In this document: positions 46,035 through 55,082 of the stretch, one piece after another
How positions within the stretch are numbered: the first letter of the stretch is position 1
Layout of the letters: the number at the start of each line of letters is the position of its first letter
NCBI GenBank assembly: GCA_903822005.1
Contig: CAIJNL010000025.1
Coordinates: 62,001-126,000, forward strand
Origin: an uncultured Nitrospiraceae bacterium
GTDB lineage: Bacteria; Nitrospirota; Thermodesulfovibrionia; Thermodesulfovibrionales; Dissulfurispiraceae
Direction of reading: 5' to 3'
DNA: 64,000 bases
Position numbers and translations under genes: made by a program
The notes under the pieces: model-generated
Databases searched by the model: none
The model's input: only the letters and a program-made list of their open reading frames with translations
Told to the model about the DNA's origin: nothing

Positions 46035-47423
46035 ATGCTTGGACTTATTTTAACTACACTTGTGATAGTCTGGATCATCTATATGCTCGCACACAAGTAT
46101 AAACCGCAGGGGGTATTATTTGCAGCAGGCATTGTCCTCATGCTCTGCACCGTCGGCTTCGGATTAGGGCCGATTTTGACCGCAAAACAGTCGACCGGCT
46201 TTGTATTTTTTGACATATTCGAGGCCATAAAGAGATTGTTCAGCGACAGGCTGGCAGGCCTGGGCCTGACAATCATGTCTATTGGCGGATATGTAAGGTA
46301 TATGGAGCATTGCGGCGCAAACCAGGCCCTGGTCGAAGTTTCGACCAAACCGCTGAAACTGCTGAGATCGCCGCTTGCCGTGCTTATGCTTGCATACCTG
46401 ATCGGCCAGATACTGAACATCTTTGTGCCGAGCCATGCAGGGCTGGCGTTGTTGCTGATGTTGACCATGTATCCAATTCTTCGACAGGCGGGGATCAGCA
46501 AACTTACGGCCTGTGCAATCATCGCGACCGCCAAATTTACAGACATTGGTCCCGTTTCTTCCAATGCAGTTTTGGCTGCGCATTCCGCAGGACTCGACCC
46601 GACCATTTATTTCATACAATATCAGTTTCCGGTCATATGGCCGGCTGTACTTGCGGTGGGTGTAACACACTATTTTCTCCAGCCCTGGTGGGACAAACGA
46701 GAGGCGCGCGCAGGCATAGCGGGAGCAGCTATTCAGGAGGCAACTCCGGAAAATATCCCTGAAGGCACTGTTAAGGAAAAGGCGCCGATGGTCTACGCTA
46801 TCCTACCGACCCTGCCGCTGATACTGGTGGTGACGTTCTGCCCGCTGTTTGTCACTTCGATCAGGGTCGACGTCATAACCGCGATGCTTATTTGTACTGT
46901 GGTCACGATGCTTTTTGAATTTGCGAATTACCGGAAAATCCGTCCGGTGCTCGAGAACATTATGACCTATTTCGAAGGCATGGGGAAAACCTTTGCACTG
47001 GTGGTTTCCCTTGTTATATGCGCTGAAACCTTTGCGCTGGGACTTATGAAGATCGGGACCGTGGATACCCTGATTACCCTGGCCCAGGACGCCGGCCTGG
47101 GGTTGGTGCCAATGGTTTTCGTTATCAGCGCGATTATGATTGTTAGCGCGTTCCTTATGGGTTCAGGCAATGCCGCGTTCTTCGCTTTTGCGAGCATAGC
47201 CCCCAAGGTATCGGCACATCTGAAGGTGGAACCGGTAATGATCCTTCTGCCCATGGAATTGACTTCCGGTATGGGCCGCTGCATGTCGCCCATAGCGGCC
47301 GCTATTGTCGCCATTGCTACCATCGCGGGAGTATCGCCTTTTCAGGTCGTGAAGAGGTGTGTCATACCGGTCTTTGTTGCCATTGTTGTAAATATGGCGG
47401 CCACATACATAATCTTTTTGTAG
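46035..47423 (+). CDS. C4-dicarboxylate transporter, DcuC-like (copy 1)
   Basis: A 462-residue inner-membrane carrier with about twelve hydrophobic segments. Signatures shared with the second copy at 50822: MLAHKYKPQGVL, RLAGLGLTIMSIGGYVRYME, FVPSHAGLALLLMLTMYPIL, TAKFTDIGPVSSNA. DcuC-type carriers exchange or export C4-dicarboxylates in anaerobes. GGGGGGAG precedes the ATG. It lies between the lyase and the aconitase homologue, so it may import the substrate or exchange it for succinate or fumarate. Confidence 0.85.
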   Translation: MLGLILTTLVIVWIIYMLAHKYKPQGVLFAAGIVLMLCTVGFGLGPILTAKQSTGFVFFDIFEAIKRLFSDRLAGLGLTIMSIGGYVRYMEHCGANQALVEVSTKPLKLLRSPLAVLMLAYLIGQILNIFVPSHAGLALLLMLTMYPILRQAGISKLTACAIIATAKFTDIGPVSSNAVLAAHSAGLDPTIYFIQYQFPVIWPAVLAVGVTHYFLQPWWDKREARAGIAGAAIQEATPENIPEGTVKEKAPMVYAILPTLPLILVVTFCPLFVTSIRVDVITAMLICTVVTMLFEFANYRKIRPVLENIMTYFEGMGKTFALVVSLVICAETFALGLMKIGTVDTLITLAQDAGLGLVPMVFVISAIMIVSAFLMGSGNAAFFAFASIAPKVSAHLKVEPVMILLPMELTSGMGRCMSPIAAAIVAIATIAGVSPFQVVKRCVIPVFVAIVVNMAATYIIFL

Positions 47424-47490
47424 CACTGCAATTGTTCGTTAAGAAGAGATTTGTTGCTCTGCCTGGGAGCATGACCCGGAGGGAATATAA

Positions 47491-49389
47491 ATGGGCGCCG
47501 ATTTGCTGGATAAAATTGTAAAGTCGCATCTCGCCGGCGGAGAGATAAAGGCGGGCTGCGAAGTTGGCATTTCCATAGACCAGACTCTGACCCAGGATGC
47601 CCTTGGCACCATGGCCTACCTTCAGTTTGAGGCAATGGGCGTTCCCAGGGTAAAGACCAAGATGTCAATATCCTATGCCGACCATCTCATGCTGCAGCAG
47701 GGTTTTGAGAATGCGGACGATCACCGCTACCTCCAGACAGTCGCGGCAAAATACGGAATATATTTTTCGAGGCCCGGAAACGGCATCTGCCACCAGGTCC
47801 ATCTCGAGCGGTTCAGCCGTCCGGGCTGGACGCTTATCGGAGGCGACAGCCATACACCTACCTGCGGAGCTGTCGGCATGCTTGCCATAGGCGTCGGCGG
47901 GCTTGATGTGGCCGAGGCTATGGCCGGCAATAATTTTTATTTCAGTTATCCGCGGGTTGTCCGGATAAACCTTAACGGGCGGCTGAAGCCATGGTCAACA
48001 GCAAAGGACGTCATCCTTGAGGTGCTGAAAAAAATTACGACCAAAGGCAATGTCGGCAAGATGATCGAATATGGCGGTTCTGGCATATCCGCGCTATCGG
48101 TTCCGGAACGCGCCACTATCACCAACATGGGGGCCGAGCTCGGAGTCACTACCTCAATATTTCCGAGTGATGAAGTGACCCGGCAGTTTTTGGAGGCTCA
48201 GGGCCGCTCCGGTGACTGGGTCGAGCTAAAGCCGGACCCGGATGCCATATACGACGAAGTGCTTGATTTTGATCTTGGCGCCATAGAGCCGAATGTGGCA
48301 ATGCCTCATTCGCCCGATAATGTCTGCAGGGTGAAAGAGGCGGCCGGAATAAAGGTTGATCAGGTATTGGTCGGCAGCTGCACAAACTCCTCATTCCGTG
48401 ATCTGATGATAGTGGCCGCGATGCTGAAAGGCAAAAGAGTGCATCCTGATGTCAGTTTTGGAGTTGCCGCGGGTACGAGGCAGGTATTAAGAATGATCAG
48501 TGCAAACGGGGCCCTCACGGACATTATTGATTCCGGGGCGCGCATACTTGAGACCGCCTGCGGTTTTTGTGTAGGCTACGGTCAGTCGCCACAGACGGGC
48601 GCGATTTCGGTTCGCACCAACAACCGCAATTACAAAGGCAGGAGCGGAACAAAAGATGCCAACGTCTACCTGGTCAGCCCGGAAACAGCGGTTGCGACCG
48701 CCATCGCGGGCAGGCTTACGGATCCGCGCGATATGGGGATTAAATATCCTTATATAGCACCGCCGGAGGTTTTCTTTTCAGACAATGATGAAATGATTAT
48801 CAGGCCTGGAAATAACGACGTAAAGGTAGTTCGCGGTCCTAACATCGGAGACCCGGTTTCCAAACCGCCAATGCCCGAAGATTTGAGGGTCAGGGTCGCC
48901 ATAAAGGTGGGTGATAAGATCACAACGGACCATATACTCCCGTCCGGACCGGTGGGCCATTATAGATCAAATGTTCCGAAATCGAGCGAATTTCTGTTTC
49001 GAGATGTAGACCCCCGCTTTATTCAGCGTTGCGCCGAAAATAAAGCCGGCAATGCGGGATCAGCCATTATCGGGGGACTCAGTTACGGGCAGGGGTCTTC
49101 GCGGGAGCATGCGGCCCTATGTCCGATGTATCTCGGAGTGCGCATGGTAATCGCTAAAAGCATTGAGCGCATTCATATGACAAATCTTGTGAACTTCGGC
49201 ATCCTGCCGCTGGTCTTTGTAAATGAAAGCGATTATGACAGGCTCGAAAATGGTGATGAACTGCTTATAACCGGAACGGGCCAGGCGCTTAGGCAGACTG
49301 CCATACATGTGAAAAATATTACCCAAAATTATGAGTTTGGCGTATCTCACAGCCTTACACCCAGGCAGGTCGGAAACCTGCTCAGTTAA
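47491..49389 (+). CDS. Aconitase-superfamily hydro-lyase (single-chain)
   Basis: A 632-residue [4Fe-4S] dehydratase with large domain and C-terminal swivel domain in one chain. Motifs: DSHTPTCGAVGMLAIGVGG, cluster Cys in GSCTNSS and the CxxC of CGFCVG, and swivel YGQGSSREHAA. The CxxC loop reads CGFC where CGPC is usual, a mark that this may be a paralogue rather than the housekeeping aconitase. Candidates: aconitase, isopropylmalate- or 2,3-dimethylmalate-type isomerase/dehydratase. Placement inside a hydroxyacid operon favours a dedicated role (inference). Confidence 0.88.
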   Translation: MGADLLDKIVKSHLAGGEIKAGCEVGISIDQTLTQDALGTMAYLQFEAMGVPRVKTKMSISYADHLMLQQGFENADDHRYLQTVAAKYGIYFSRPGNGICHQVHLERFSRPGWTLIGGDSHTPTCGAVGMLAIGVGGLDVAEAMAGNNFYFSYPRVVRINLNGRLKPWSTAKDVILEVLKKITTKGNVGKMIEYGGSGISALSVPERATITNMGAELGVTTSIFPSDEVTRQFLEAQGRSGDWVELKPDPDAIYDEVLDFDLGAIEPNVAMPHSPDNVCRVKEAAGIKVDQVLVGSCTNSSFRDLMIVAAMLKGKRVHPDVSFGVAAGTRQVLRMISANGALTDIIDSGARILETACGFCVGYGQSPQTGAISVRTNNRNYKGRSGTKDANVYLVSPETAVATAIAGRLTDPRDMGIKYPYIAPPEVFFSDNDEMIIRPGNNDVKVVRGPNIGDPVSKPPMPEDLRVRVAIKVGDKITTDHILPSGPVGHYRSNVPKSSEFLFRDVDPRFIQRCAENKAGNAGSAIIGGLSYGQGSSREHAALCPMYLGVRMVIAKSIERIHMTNLVNFGILPLVFVNESDYDRLENGDELLITGTGQALRQTAIHVKNITQNYEFGVSHSLTPRQVGNLLS

Positions 49390-49514
49390 CACGGCGAGTT
49401 AGAGAGAGAGAAAGGTGCCTTTTGGGATCTGCAGCTACTGTGAAAATATTGGTAAACGCGGGCAGTATGACACCCTGCGTTCAAAAAAAAAAGAAATAAA
49501 ATGAGGTCATCACA

Positions 49515-50825
49515 TTGGAACAGATAAACGGCAAAGGCGGCATGAAGATTGTTTCTTTCCCTTATGGAGAGAAATACGTCGACCTTGAAATTTCGAAGGA
49601 AGCGGATGTGCTGATGCCTGAACTGGTTACGGGTGTGCCGGATGAACTGGAAGAGATTCGCAGAGCTCTGTCGCAGCCGACAGGCAGTGTCCGTCTTAAT
49701 ATGCTCGCCAGGGGTAAAATAAGCGTTGCTATAGTTATTAATGATATAACCCGGCCGTCGCCGACCGAAATCATGCTTACGGCGATACTCGAAGAACTCG
49801 CGGCAGCCGGAGTCAGCGAAGAGCAGGTTACGGTACTCATCGCTAACGGCAATCACGAGCTCGCAACCGGCGAAGAATTGAAAAAGATGCTCGGCATATG
49901 GAATTCCAGGCTGAAAATTATCAATCACGACTGCAAGGACGAGAGCTCGCTGATGTATTTAGGCAGTACCGGACGCGGATTGCCGGTATACGTAAACAGG
50001 CATTACATGGAAGCCTCTTTGCGGATACTTACAGGAGTCATTACGCCCCATCAGTCTGCAGGGTTCGGCGGCGGCAGAAAATCCGTCGTACCAGGCATTG
50101 CGGGCATGCAGACCATAAAAAAGCTCCACTCGTTTCCGATAAGGCCTGACGGGCCGGTGCTCGGAATCATCAAAGGCAACCGGTTCCATGAGGAAGTCGT
50201 CACAGCAGCCCGGATGGCAGGGGCAGATTTTATTGTCAACGTGATAAAAAATTACAGCGGTGAAATCGTCGAAGCTGTGGCAGGTGAACTCGACATGGCC
50301 CACCTGCATGGGGTCGCAGTCTGCGAAAAATCATGGGTGCGAAAAGTCGGAAAGGCCTACGATGTCGTATTTGTGAGTGCCGGGCGTTATCCAAAGGACG
50401 TTGATCTGCATCAGTCGCAAAAAGGCCTGGTGGTCGCGGAACAGGTAACCAGGCCGGGCGGGACGATCGTGCTGATTGCGGAGTGCCGGAATGGAACAGG
50501 CAAGTTCGGGAAGGTGTTAAGGGAAGCAGAGAGCGTTGAAGAAGTAATTCAGGACTTTCTTGCGACAGGCTCTTCGGAGGACAACAAAGGCAAGGCCTAC
50601 CTGTTCGCGAGATGCTGCCAAAAGCATAAGGTGTTTGTTGTAACCGAAGGTATCGACCGGAAAGAGATTGAAGAAATGTTCATGACGGGTTTCACATCAA
50701 TCTCCGAAGCGGCAAATAGCGCGCTGGCCCAATACTCTAATCCTTCTGTCCTGTGTATACCGTATGCCGCCGAATGCATCCCGGTCCTGGAAGTTAAATC
50801 GGCTTGTGGGAGGGTTAAAAAATGA
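49515..50825 (+). CDS. LarA-family nickel-dependent hydroxyacid racemase homologue (copy 1)
   Basis: A 436-residue homologue of lactate racemase LarA, which uses the nickel-pincer cofactor. Catalytic positions of L. plantarum LarA (D72, R75, H108, H174, K184, H200) have counterparts D77, R80, H114, H179, K189 (GGGRKSVVPG) and H205, so the site appears complete. It would invert a 2-hydroxyacid. The TTG at 49515 has GAGG upstream; ATG at 49542 is an alternative giving the more typical N-terminus. Cofactor-synthesis genes larB, larC and larE are not in the window. Overlaps the next DcuC gene by 4 bp. Confidence 0.88.
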   Translation: MEQINGKGGMKIVSFPYGEKYVDLEISKEADVLMPELVTGVPDELEEIRRALSQPTGSVRLNMLARGKISVAIVINDITRPSPTEIMLTAILEELAAAGVSEEQVTVLIANGNHELATGEELKKMLGIWNSRLKIINHDCKDESSLMYLGSTGRGLPVYVNRHYMEASLRILTGVITPHQSAGFGGGRKSVVPGIAGMQTIKKLHSFPIRPDGPVLGIIKGNRFHEEVVTAARMAGADFIVNVIKNYSGEIVEAVAGELDMAHLHGVAVCEKSWVRKVGKAYDVVFVSAGRYPKDVDLHQSQKGLVVAEQVTRPGGTIVLIAECRNGTGKFGKVLREAESVEEVIQDFLATGSSEDNKGKAYLFARCCQKHKVFVVTEGIDRKEIEEMFMTGFTSISEAANSALAQYSNPSVLCIPYAAECIPVLEVKSACGRVKK

Positions 50826-52186
50826 CAGGACTCATACTGTCTTCAATTGTCATAGTCTGGGTCGCCTATATGCTGGCAAAAAAGTTCAAGCCGCAGGGCG
50901 TATTGCTGACAGCCGGAGTCCTTCTGATGATCTTTGCGGTCGTGTTCGATATCGGAAGGATCCTGCCTGCGAAGCAGTCGACAGGTTTTATCGGCTTTGA
51001 CATATTTGCAGCCCTGAAAGGGCTGATGAGCGACAGGCTGGCAGGGCTGGGTCTTACCATAATGTCTATCGGCGGATTTGTAAGGTATATGGAAAAATGC
51101 GGGGCAAACAGGGCCCTGGTAGAAGTTTCGACATATCCGCTCAAATTCATGAAATCACCGATGCTTGTGCTGATGATGGGATATACTGTCGGCCATATGG
51201 TGGATATATTCGTTCCGAGTCATGCGGGCCTGAGCCTGCTCCTGATGCTGACCTTATATCCGATCCTGGTTAAGGCAGGGATCAACAAGCTTACAGCGGT
51301 CACCATCATAGCCACCGCAAAATTTACCGACATCGGCCCCATTTCATCAAACGCCATCCTGGCGGCACATACTGCGGGCCTCGATCCGGTCGTTTATTTC
51401 CTTAAATGGCAGATGCCGGTTGTCATAGCCCCAATATTTATAGTAGGTATAGCTCACTATTTCATCCAGCCCTGGTGGGAGAGACGGGAAGCGCTCGCGG
51501 GCATTCAGGATGTTGGCACGGATAAAGAACCTGCCGGAGAAAGGCCTCCGCTCATTTATGCCATCCTGCCGACCCTGCCGCTGGTACTGGTGATTGTATT
51601 CTGTCCATTGGTAGTTACTTCGATCAAGATGGATGTTATTTCGGCAATGCTTATATGCACTATGGTGTCCATGCTCTTTGAAATTGTCCGTCTCAGGGAC
51701 CTGCGCCTCGTAATGGACAACATCATGACCTTCTTTGAGGGTATGGGAACGCAGTTCGTAGTCGTGGTATCGCTTGTCATTTGCGCCGAGACCTTTGGCA
51801 TGGGTCTTGTAAAGATCGGCGCGGTCGATACCCTTATCCAGGGAGCGCAGTCGGCCGGGTTCGGGCTGAAGGCCATGGTTTTTATAATCAGCATAATAAT
51901 GGTTGCCTCTTCGTTCCTAATGGGTTCGGGCAATGCCTCATTCTTTGCCTTTGCGAGTCTTGCCCCGAACATAGCCGCATCCCTGAAGGTTGAGTCAGTG
52001 CTGATATTGCTGCCAATGGAAATCACATCCGGTTTTGGCCGCTGCATGTCTCCGATAACCCCGGCCATTGTTGCCATAGCGGGCATAGCAGGTGTGTCGC
52101 CTTTCCAGGTCGCCAAGCGCTGCGCGATACCGGTGGCACTCGGGCTGATTGCCAATATGATCTCGACCTATGTCATATTTTTATAA
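50822..52186 (+). CDS. C4-dicarboxylate transporter, DcuC-like (copy 2)
   Basis: A 454-residue carrier that is clearly paralogous to the one at 46035 (same SIGGFVRYMEKCGANRALVEVS, PSHAGLSLLLMLTLYPIL and TAKFTDIGPISSNA segments; much of the nucleotide sequence is alignable by eye). It overlaps the LarA-1 stop (ATGA) and is translationally coupled to it. Two carriers in one operon suggest different substrates or uptake versus exchange. Confidence 0.86.
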   Translation: MTGLILSSIVIVWVAYMLAKKFKPQGVLLTAGVLLMIFAVVFDIGRILPAKQSTGFIGFDIFAALKGLMSDRLAGLGLTIMSIGGFVRYMEKCGANRALVEVSTYPLKFMKSPMLVLMMGYTVGHMVDIFVPSHAGLSLLLMLTLYPILVKAGINKLTAVTIIATAKFTDIGPISSNAILAAHTAGLDPVVYFLKWQMPVVIAPIFIVGIAHYFIQPWWERREALAGIQDVGTDKEPAGERPPLIYAILPTLPLVLVIVFCPLVVTSIKMDVISAMLICTMVSMLFEIVRLRDLRLVMDNIMTFFEGMGTQFVVVVSLVICAETFGMGLVKIGAVDTLIQGAQSAGFGLKAMVFIISIIMVASSFLMGSGNASFFAFASLAPNIAASLKVESVLILLPMEITSGFGRCMSPITPAIVAIAGIAGVSPFQVAKRCAIPVALGLIANMISTYVIFL

Positions 52187-52268
52187 TGCGCAGGATTGCA
52201 GGCGGAGCGGACCAAAAGCATCAGTATGATGAGAAGAGTCAGGAAAGCAAAAAGAAAGGAATAAAAAA

Positions 52269-53537
52269 ATGATATCCGTAAACATTCCATATGGGAAAAG
52301 TCACATCAAAATCCAGATACCCGGGAAGCGCCTTGCCGGGATACTGGAATCGCGGGCACATCAATACAAGCCTGAGGCGGGTGAGGAAGAACTTGTACGT
52401 AAGTCACTCGAAAATCCTATAGGGTCGCGCACGCTGAGTGAACTCGCAAAAGGACGTAACAAGGTCGTGATAATAACTAGCGACCATACGCGGCCGGTGC
52501 CGACTAAAATTATTGCCCCGCAACTGCTGGCCGAGATACGCAAAGGCAATCCCGGGGCGGACATCACCTTTCTGGTCGCTACCGGGTTTCACCGCGCAAC
52601 TACGGAAGCGGAATTGCTGAATAAATTCGGGCCCGGGATGCGGAAGAACGAAAAGATAGTTGTCCATAACTGCTGGGCACCGAATTCTATGATCAATGCA
52701 GGTAAACTTCCGTCGGGTGGAGATCTGATAATCAACAAACTCGCGATGGAAGCCGACCTTCTCATTGCGGAAGGCTTTATAGAGCCCCATCTCTTTGCGG
52801 GGTTTTCGGGTGGACGGAAAAGCGTGCTGCCCGGCATTGTGAGCGAAGTGACCGTGCTGGCGAACCACTGTGCCGAGTTCATCGCCCATGACAAGGCAAG
52901 GGCCGGAATCCTGAAAGGCAATCCCATGCATGAGGACATGGTGTATGCCGCCAAACAGGCCAAACTGGCATTCATTGCGAATGTGATAATCGATTCAGAC
53001 AAAAAGATTATCAAAGCAGTGGCCGGAGACCCCGAACAGGCCCATCTGGAGGGCTGCCGTTTTGCCGGAGAACTCGCGGCTGTCGAAGCGAAGCCTGCGG
53101 ACATAGTCATTACCTCCAACGGCGGCTACCCGCTCGACCAGAATGTCTACCAGCACGTAAAAGCCCTGACCTCAGCCGAGTCTACCTGCAGGGAAGGCGG
53201 GGTAATCATCGCGTGCGCGGCCTGCAACGACGGGCATGGCAGCGAAGATCTCTACCACTGGCTCTGCGGAGGGGCAAAAGAGGCGATGGACAAAATAATG
53301 AAGATCGACAGGGATGCGACCATTCCGGACCAGTGGGCAACGCAGATCATGGCGCGCGTCCAGCTGAAACATACGGTCATATTTGTGACCGATCAGTGCG
53401 ACCACAAGATAATCACCGACATGGGTTTTAAGGCCGCATGCACATTTGAGGAAGCAATGGCAGCTGCCGAGGCAATAGTCGGTGCAGAATCAGGCATTAC
53501 CGTGATTCCGGACGGAGTAGCTGTAATAGTGAACTGA
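52269..53537 (+). CDS. LarA-family nickel-dependent hydroxyacid racemase homologue (copy 2)
   Basis: A 422-residue LarA homologue with catalytic numbering identical to L. plantarum LarA: D72 and R75 (SDHTRP), H108, H174, K184 (SGGRKSVLPG) and H200. Substrate-side residues differ from copy 1, so the two probably act on different hydroxyacids. Preceded by AAAAGGAA, 82 bp after DcuC-2. The LarA superfamily includes racemases of lactate, malate, phenyllactate and others plus gluconate epimerases, so the substrate cannot be assigned. Confidence 0.9.
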   Translation: MISVNIPYGKSHIKIQIPGKRLAGILESRAHQYKPEAGEEELVRKSLENPIGSRTLSELAKGRNKVVIITSDHTRPVPTKIIAPQLLAEIRKGNPGADITFLVATGFHRATTEAELLNKFGPGMRKNEKIVVHNCWAPNSMINAGKLPSGGDLIINKLAMEADLLIAEGFIEPHLFAGFSGGRKSVLPGIVSEVTVLANHCAEFIAHDKARAGILKGNPMHEDMVYAAKQAKLAFIANVIIDSDKKIIKAVAGDPEQAHLEGCRFAGELAAVEAKPADIVITSNGGYPLDQNVYQHVKALTSAESTCREGGVIIACAACNDGHGSEDLYHWLCGGAKEAMDKIMKIDRDATIPDQWATQIMARVQLKHTVIFVTDQCDHKIITDMGFKAACTFEEAMAAAEAIVGAESGITVIPDGVAVIVN

Positions 53538-53567
53538 TTATTACAAAGGAAGAAAGGGAGAAAAAAC

Positions 53568-53867
53568 ATGGCAATAGACGCAATAGTCCTGAATGAAGCC
53601 GACAATGTTGCTACAGCGGTACAGGACCTTAAGGCAGGGCAGGAGGCATCTGTGCGGCTTAACCGCCTTCTCAACACGATAGGCATAAAAGAAGACATCC
53701 CGTACGGGCACAAGTTTGCAGTGAAGCCCGTCCGCAGCGGGGACGATATTCTGAAGTATGGAGAGGTCATTGGACGTGCGACAGCAGATATAGCAGTCGG
53801 TTGCCATGCCCATGTGCAGAACATCGAAAGCATGCGCGGTCGTGGCGACCTCGGGAAGGGGGCATAA
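53568..53867 (+). CDS. UxaA/SuyA-type small subunit (SAF domain)
   Basis: A 99-residue SAF-domain protein equivalent to the N-terminal part of altronate/galactarate dehydratases. The segment VGCHAHVQNIESMRGRGDLG is the typical end of that domain, with metal-candidate His. It is separately encoded, as in the SuyA subunit of (2R)-sulfolactate sulfo-lyase, rather than fused as in UxaA. AAAGGAAGAAAGGGAG precedes the ATG. Only 2 bp separate it from the large subunit. Confidence 0.85.
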   Translation: MAIDAIVLNEADNVATAVQDLKAGQEASVRLNRLLNTIGIKEDIPYGHKFAVKPVRSGDDILKYGEVIGRATADIAVGCHAHVQNIESMRGRGDLGKGA

Positions 53868-53869
53868 AT

Positions 53870-55030
53870 ATGGAATTCATGGGATATCGCCGCTCGGACG
53901 GCACAGTGGGTACACGCAATTATGTGGGAGTTTTGTCAGCAGTTGTATGCGTAAACGAAGTAGTCGAAGGCATTGTCCGCCAGGTGCAGGGCACGGCCCG
54001 TTTCACGCACCATCAAGGCTGCTGCCAGACCCCGCTGGATATCGGACTGGTCAACAAGGCGCTGAAAGGCCTGGGCTGCAATCCTAATCTGCATTCAGTG
54101 CTGCTCATCAGCCTCGGCTGCGAGAGCACCAATCTTGAAGAAGTAATAGCTGCGATACGCGCCAGCGGCAAAAGGGTGGAGCATCTCGCTGTACAGGAAA
54201 CCGGCGGATCGGCGCGTACTATCGCGCAAGGGGTACTGCTCGCGCAGGAAATGGTTGGCGAGGCGTCCCGCCGGCAGAGAGAACCCTTTCCGATAAGCAA
54301 TCTGGTAATGGGCATGAAATGCGGCAGCTCTGATACGACCTCTGGCCTGGTGCCGAACCCGGCCATCGGGGTCACTTCTGACCTGCTGGTTGCCGCGGGC
54401 GGAGTCTCCATCCTGGGCGAAGTGACCGAATTCATCGGGGCTGAACATATACTGATACGTCATGCTGCAAACGAGACGGTGGCGCAGGGCATTCTCAAGC
54501 TGGTGGAACGCATGGAAAAAAGGGCCATGGCAGTCGGGGAAGACATTCGCGGCGGGCAGCCGACCGGAGGCAACATCAAGGGCGGGCTTACCACTATCGA
54601 GGAAAAATCGCTCGGGGCAATCGCGAAAGCCGGCACAGCGCCTATCCAGGCTGTTTATGAATACGGCGAGCGCCCGACTGTAAAGGGGCTGGTAGTTATG
54701 GATTCTCCTGGCCGCGAGCCCGAGATCCTGACCGGACTTGCCGCCGCAGGCGCGAATGTCATAGTGTTCGCAACCGGACGCGGCGCGCCTCAGGGTTTTC
54801 CGTTTGTGCCTGTGCTCAAGATTACGGGCAGCCGCACTGCGGCCGAGAAGATGAGCGACCACATCGATATGGACTTAAGCGCGGTCATAGACGGCGGGGA
54901 CACAATTCCTGACGCTGGACAGCGGATACTCGAAGAACTTGTCCGCGTCGCTTCCGGGGCAATGACCAAGGCTGAAATATCGGGCTATGTAAATTCAATG
55001 GATATCTATATGCTGGGGCCCGTCATTTAA
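53870..55030 (+). CDS. UxaA/SuyB-type large (C-terminal) subunit
   Basis: A 386-residue catalytic subunit of the altronate-hydrolase/galactarate-dehydratase C-terminal family. Marks: MGYRRSDGTVGTRNYVGVL, LGCESTNLEE, MGMKCGSSDTTSG (iron/substrate loop) and GGNIKGGLTTIEEKSLGA. Members eliminate water, or sulfite in SuyAB, from hydroxyacids. ATG at 53870 after GGGAAGGGGG, 2 bp past the small subunit. This is the last catabolic gene before the second GntR regulator. Candidates: tartrate-, malate- or hexarate-like dehydratase or sulfolactate sulfo-lyase. Confidence 0.87.
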   Translation: MEFMGYRRSDGTVGTRNYVGVLSAVVCVNEVVEGIVRQVQGTARFTHHQGCCQTPLDIGLVNKALKGLGCNPNLHSVLLISLGCESTNLEEVIAAIRASGKRVEHLAVQETGGSARTIAQGVLLAQEMVGEASRRQREPFPISNLVMGMKCGSSDTTSGLVPNPAIGVTSDLLVAAGGVSILGEVTEFIGAEHILIRHAANETVAQGILKLVERMEKRAMAVGEDIRGGQPTGGNIKGGLTTIEEKSLGAIAKAGTAPIQAVYEYGERPTVKGLVVMDSPGREPEILTGLAAAGANVIVFATGRGAPQGFPFVPVLKITGSRTAAEKMSDHIDMDLSAVIDGGDTIPDAGQRILEELVRVASGAMTKAEISGYVNSMDIYMLGPVI

Positions 55031-55065
55031 GAGATGCCCCCGGTTGAAAACATATTCAGGTTCAT

Positions 55066-55080
55066 ACTATATAATATAGA
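55066..55080 (+). promoter_or_regulatory. Operator-like -10 region of the second GntR gene
   Basis: ACTATATAATATAGA carries a near-palindrome (CTATAT-A-ATATAG) with the nonamer ATAATATAG at 55071-55079, one base from the ATAATATAT family. It contains TATAAT (55070-55075), only 7 bp before the ATG of the GntR gene. Confidence 0.55.
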
Positions 55081-55082
55081 GT

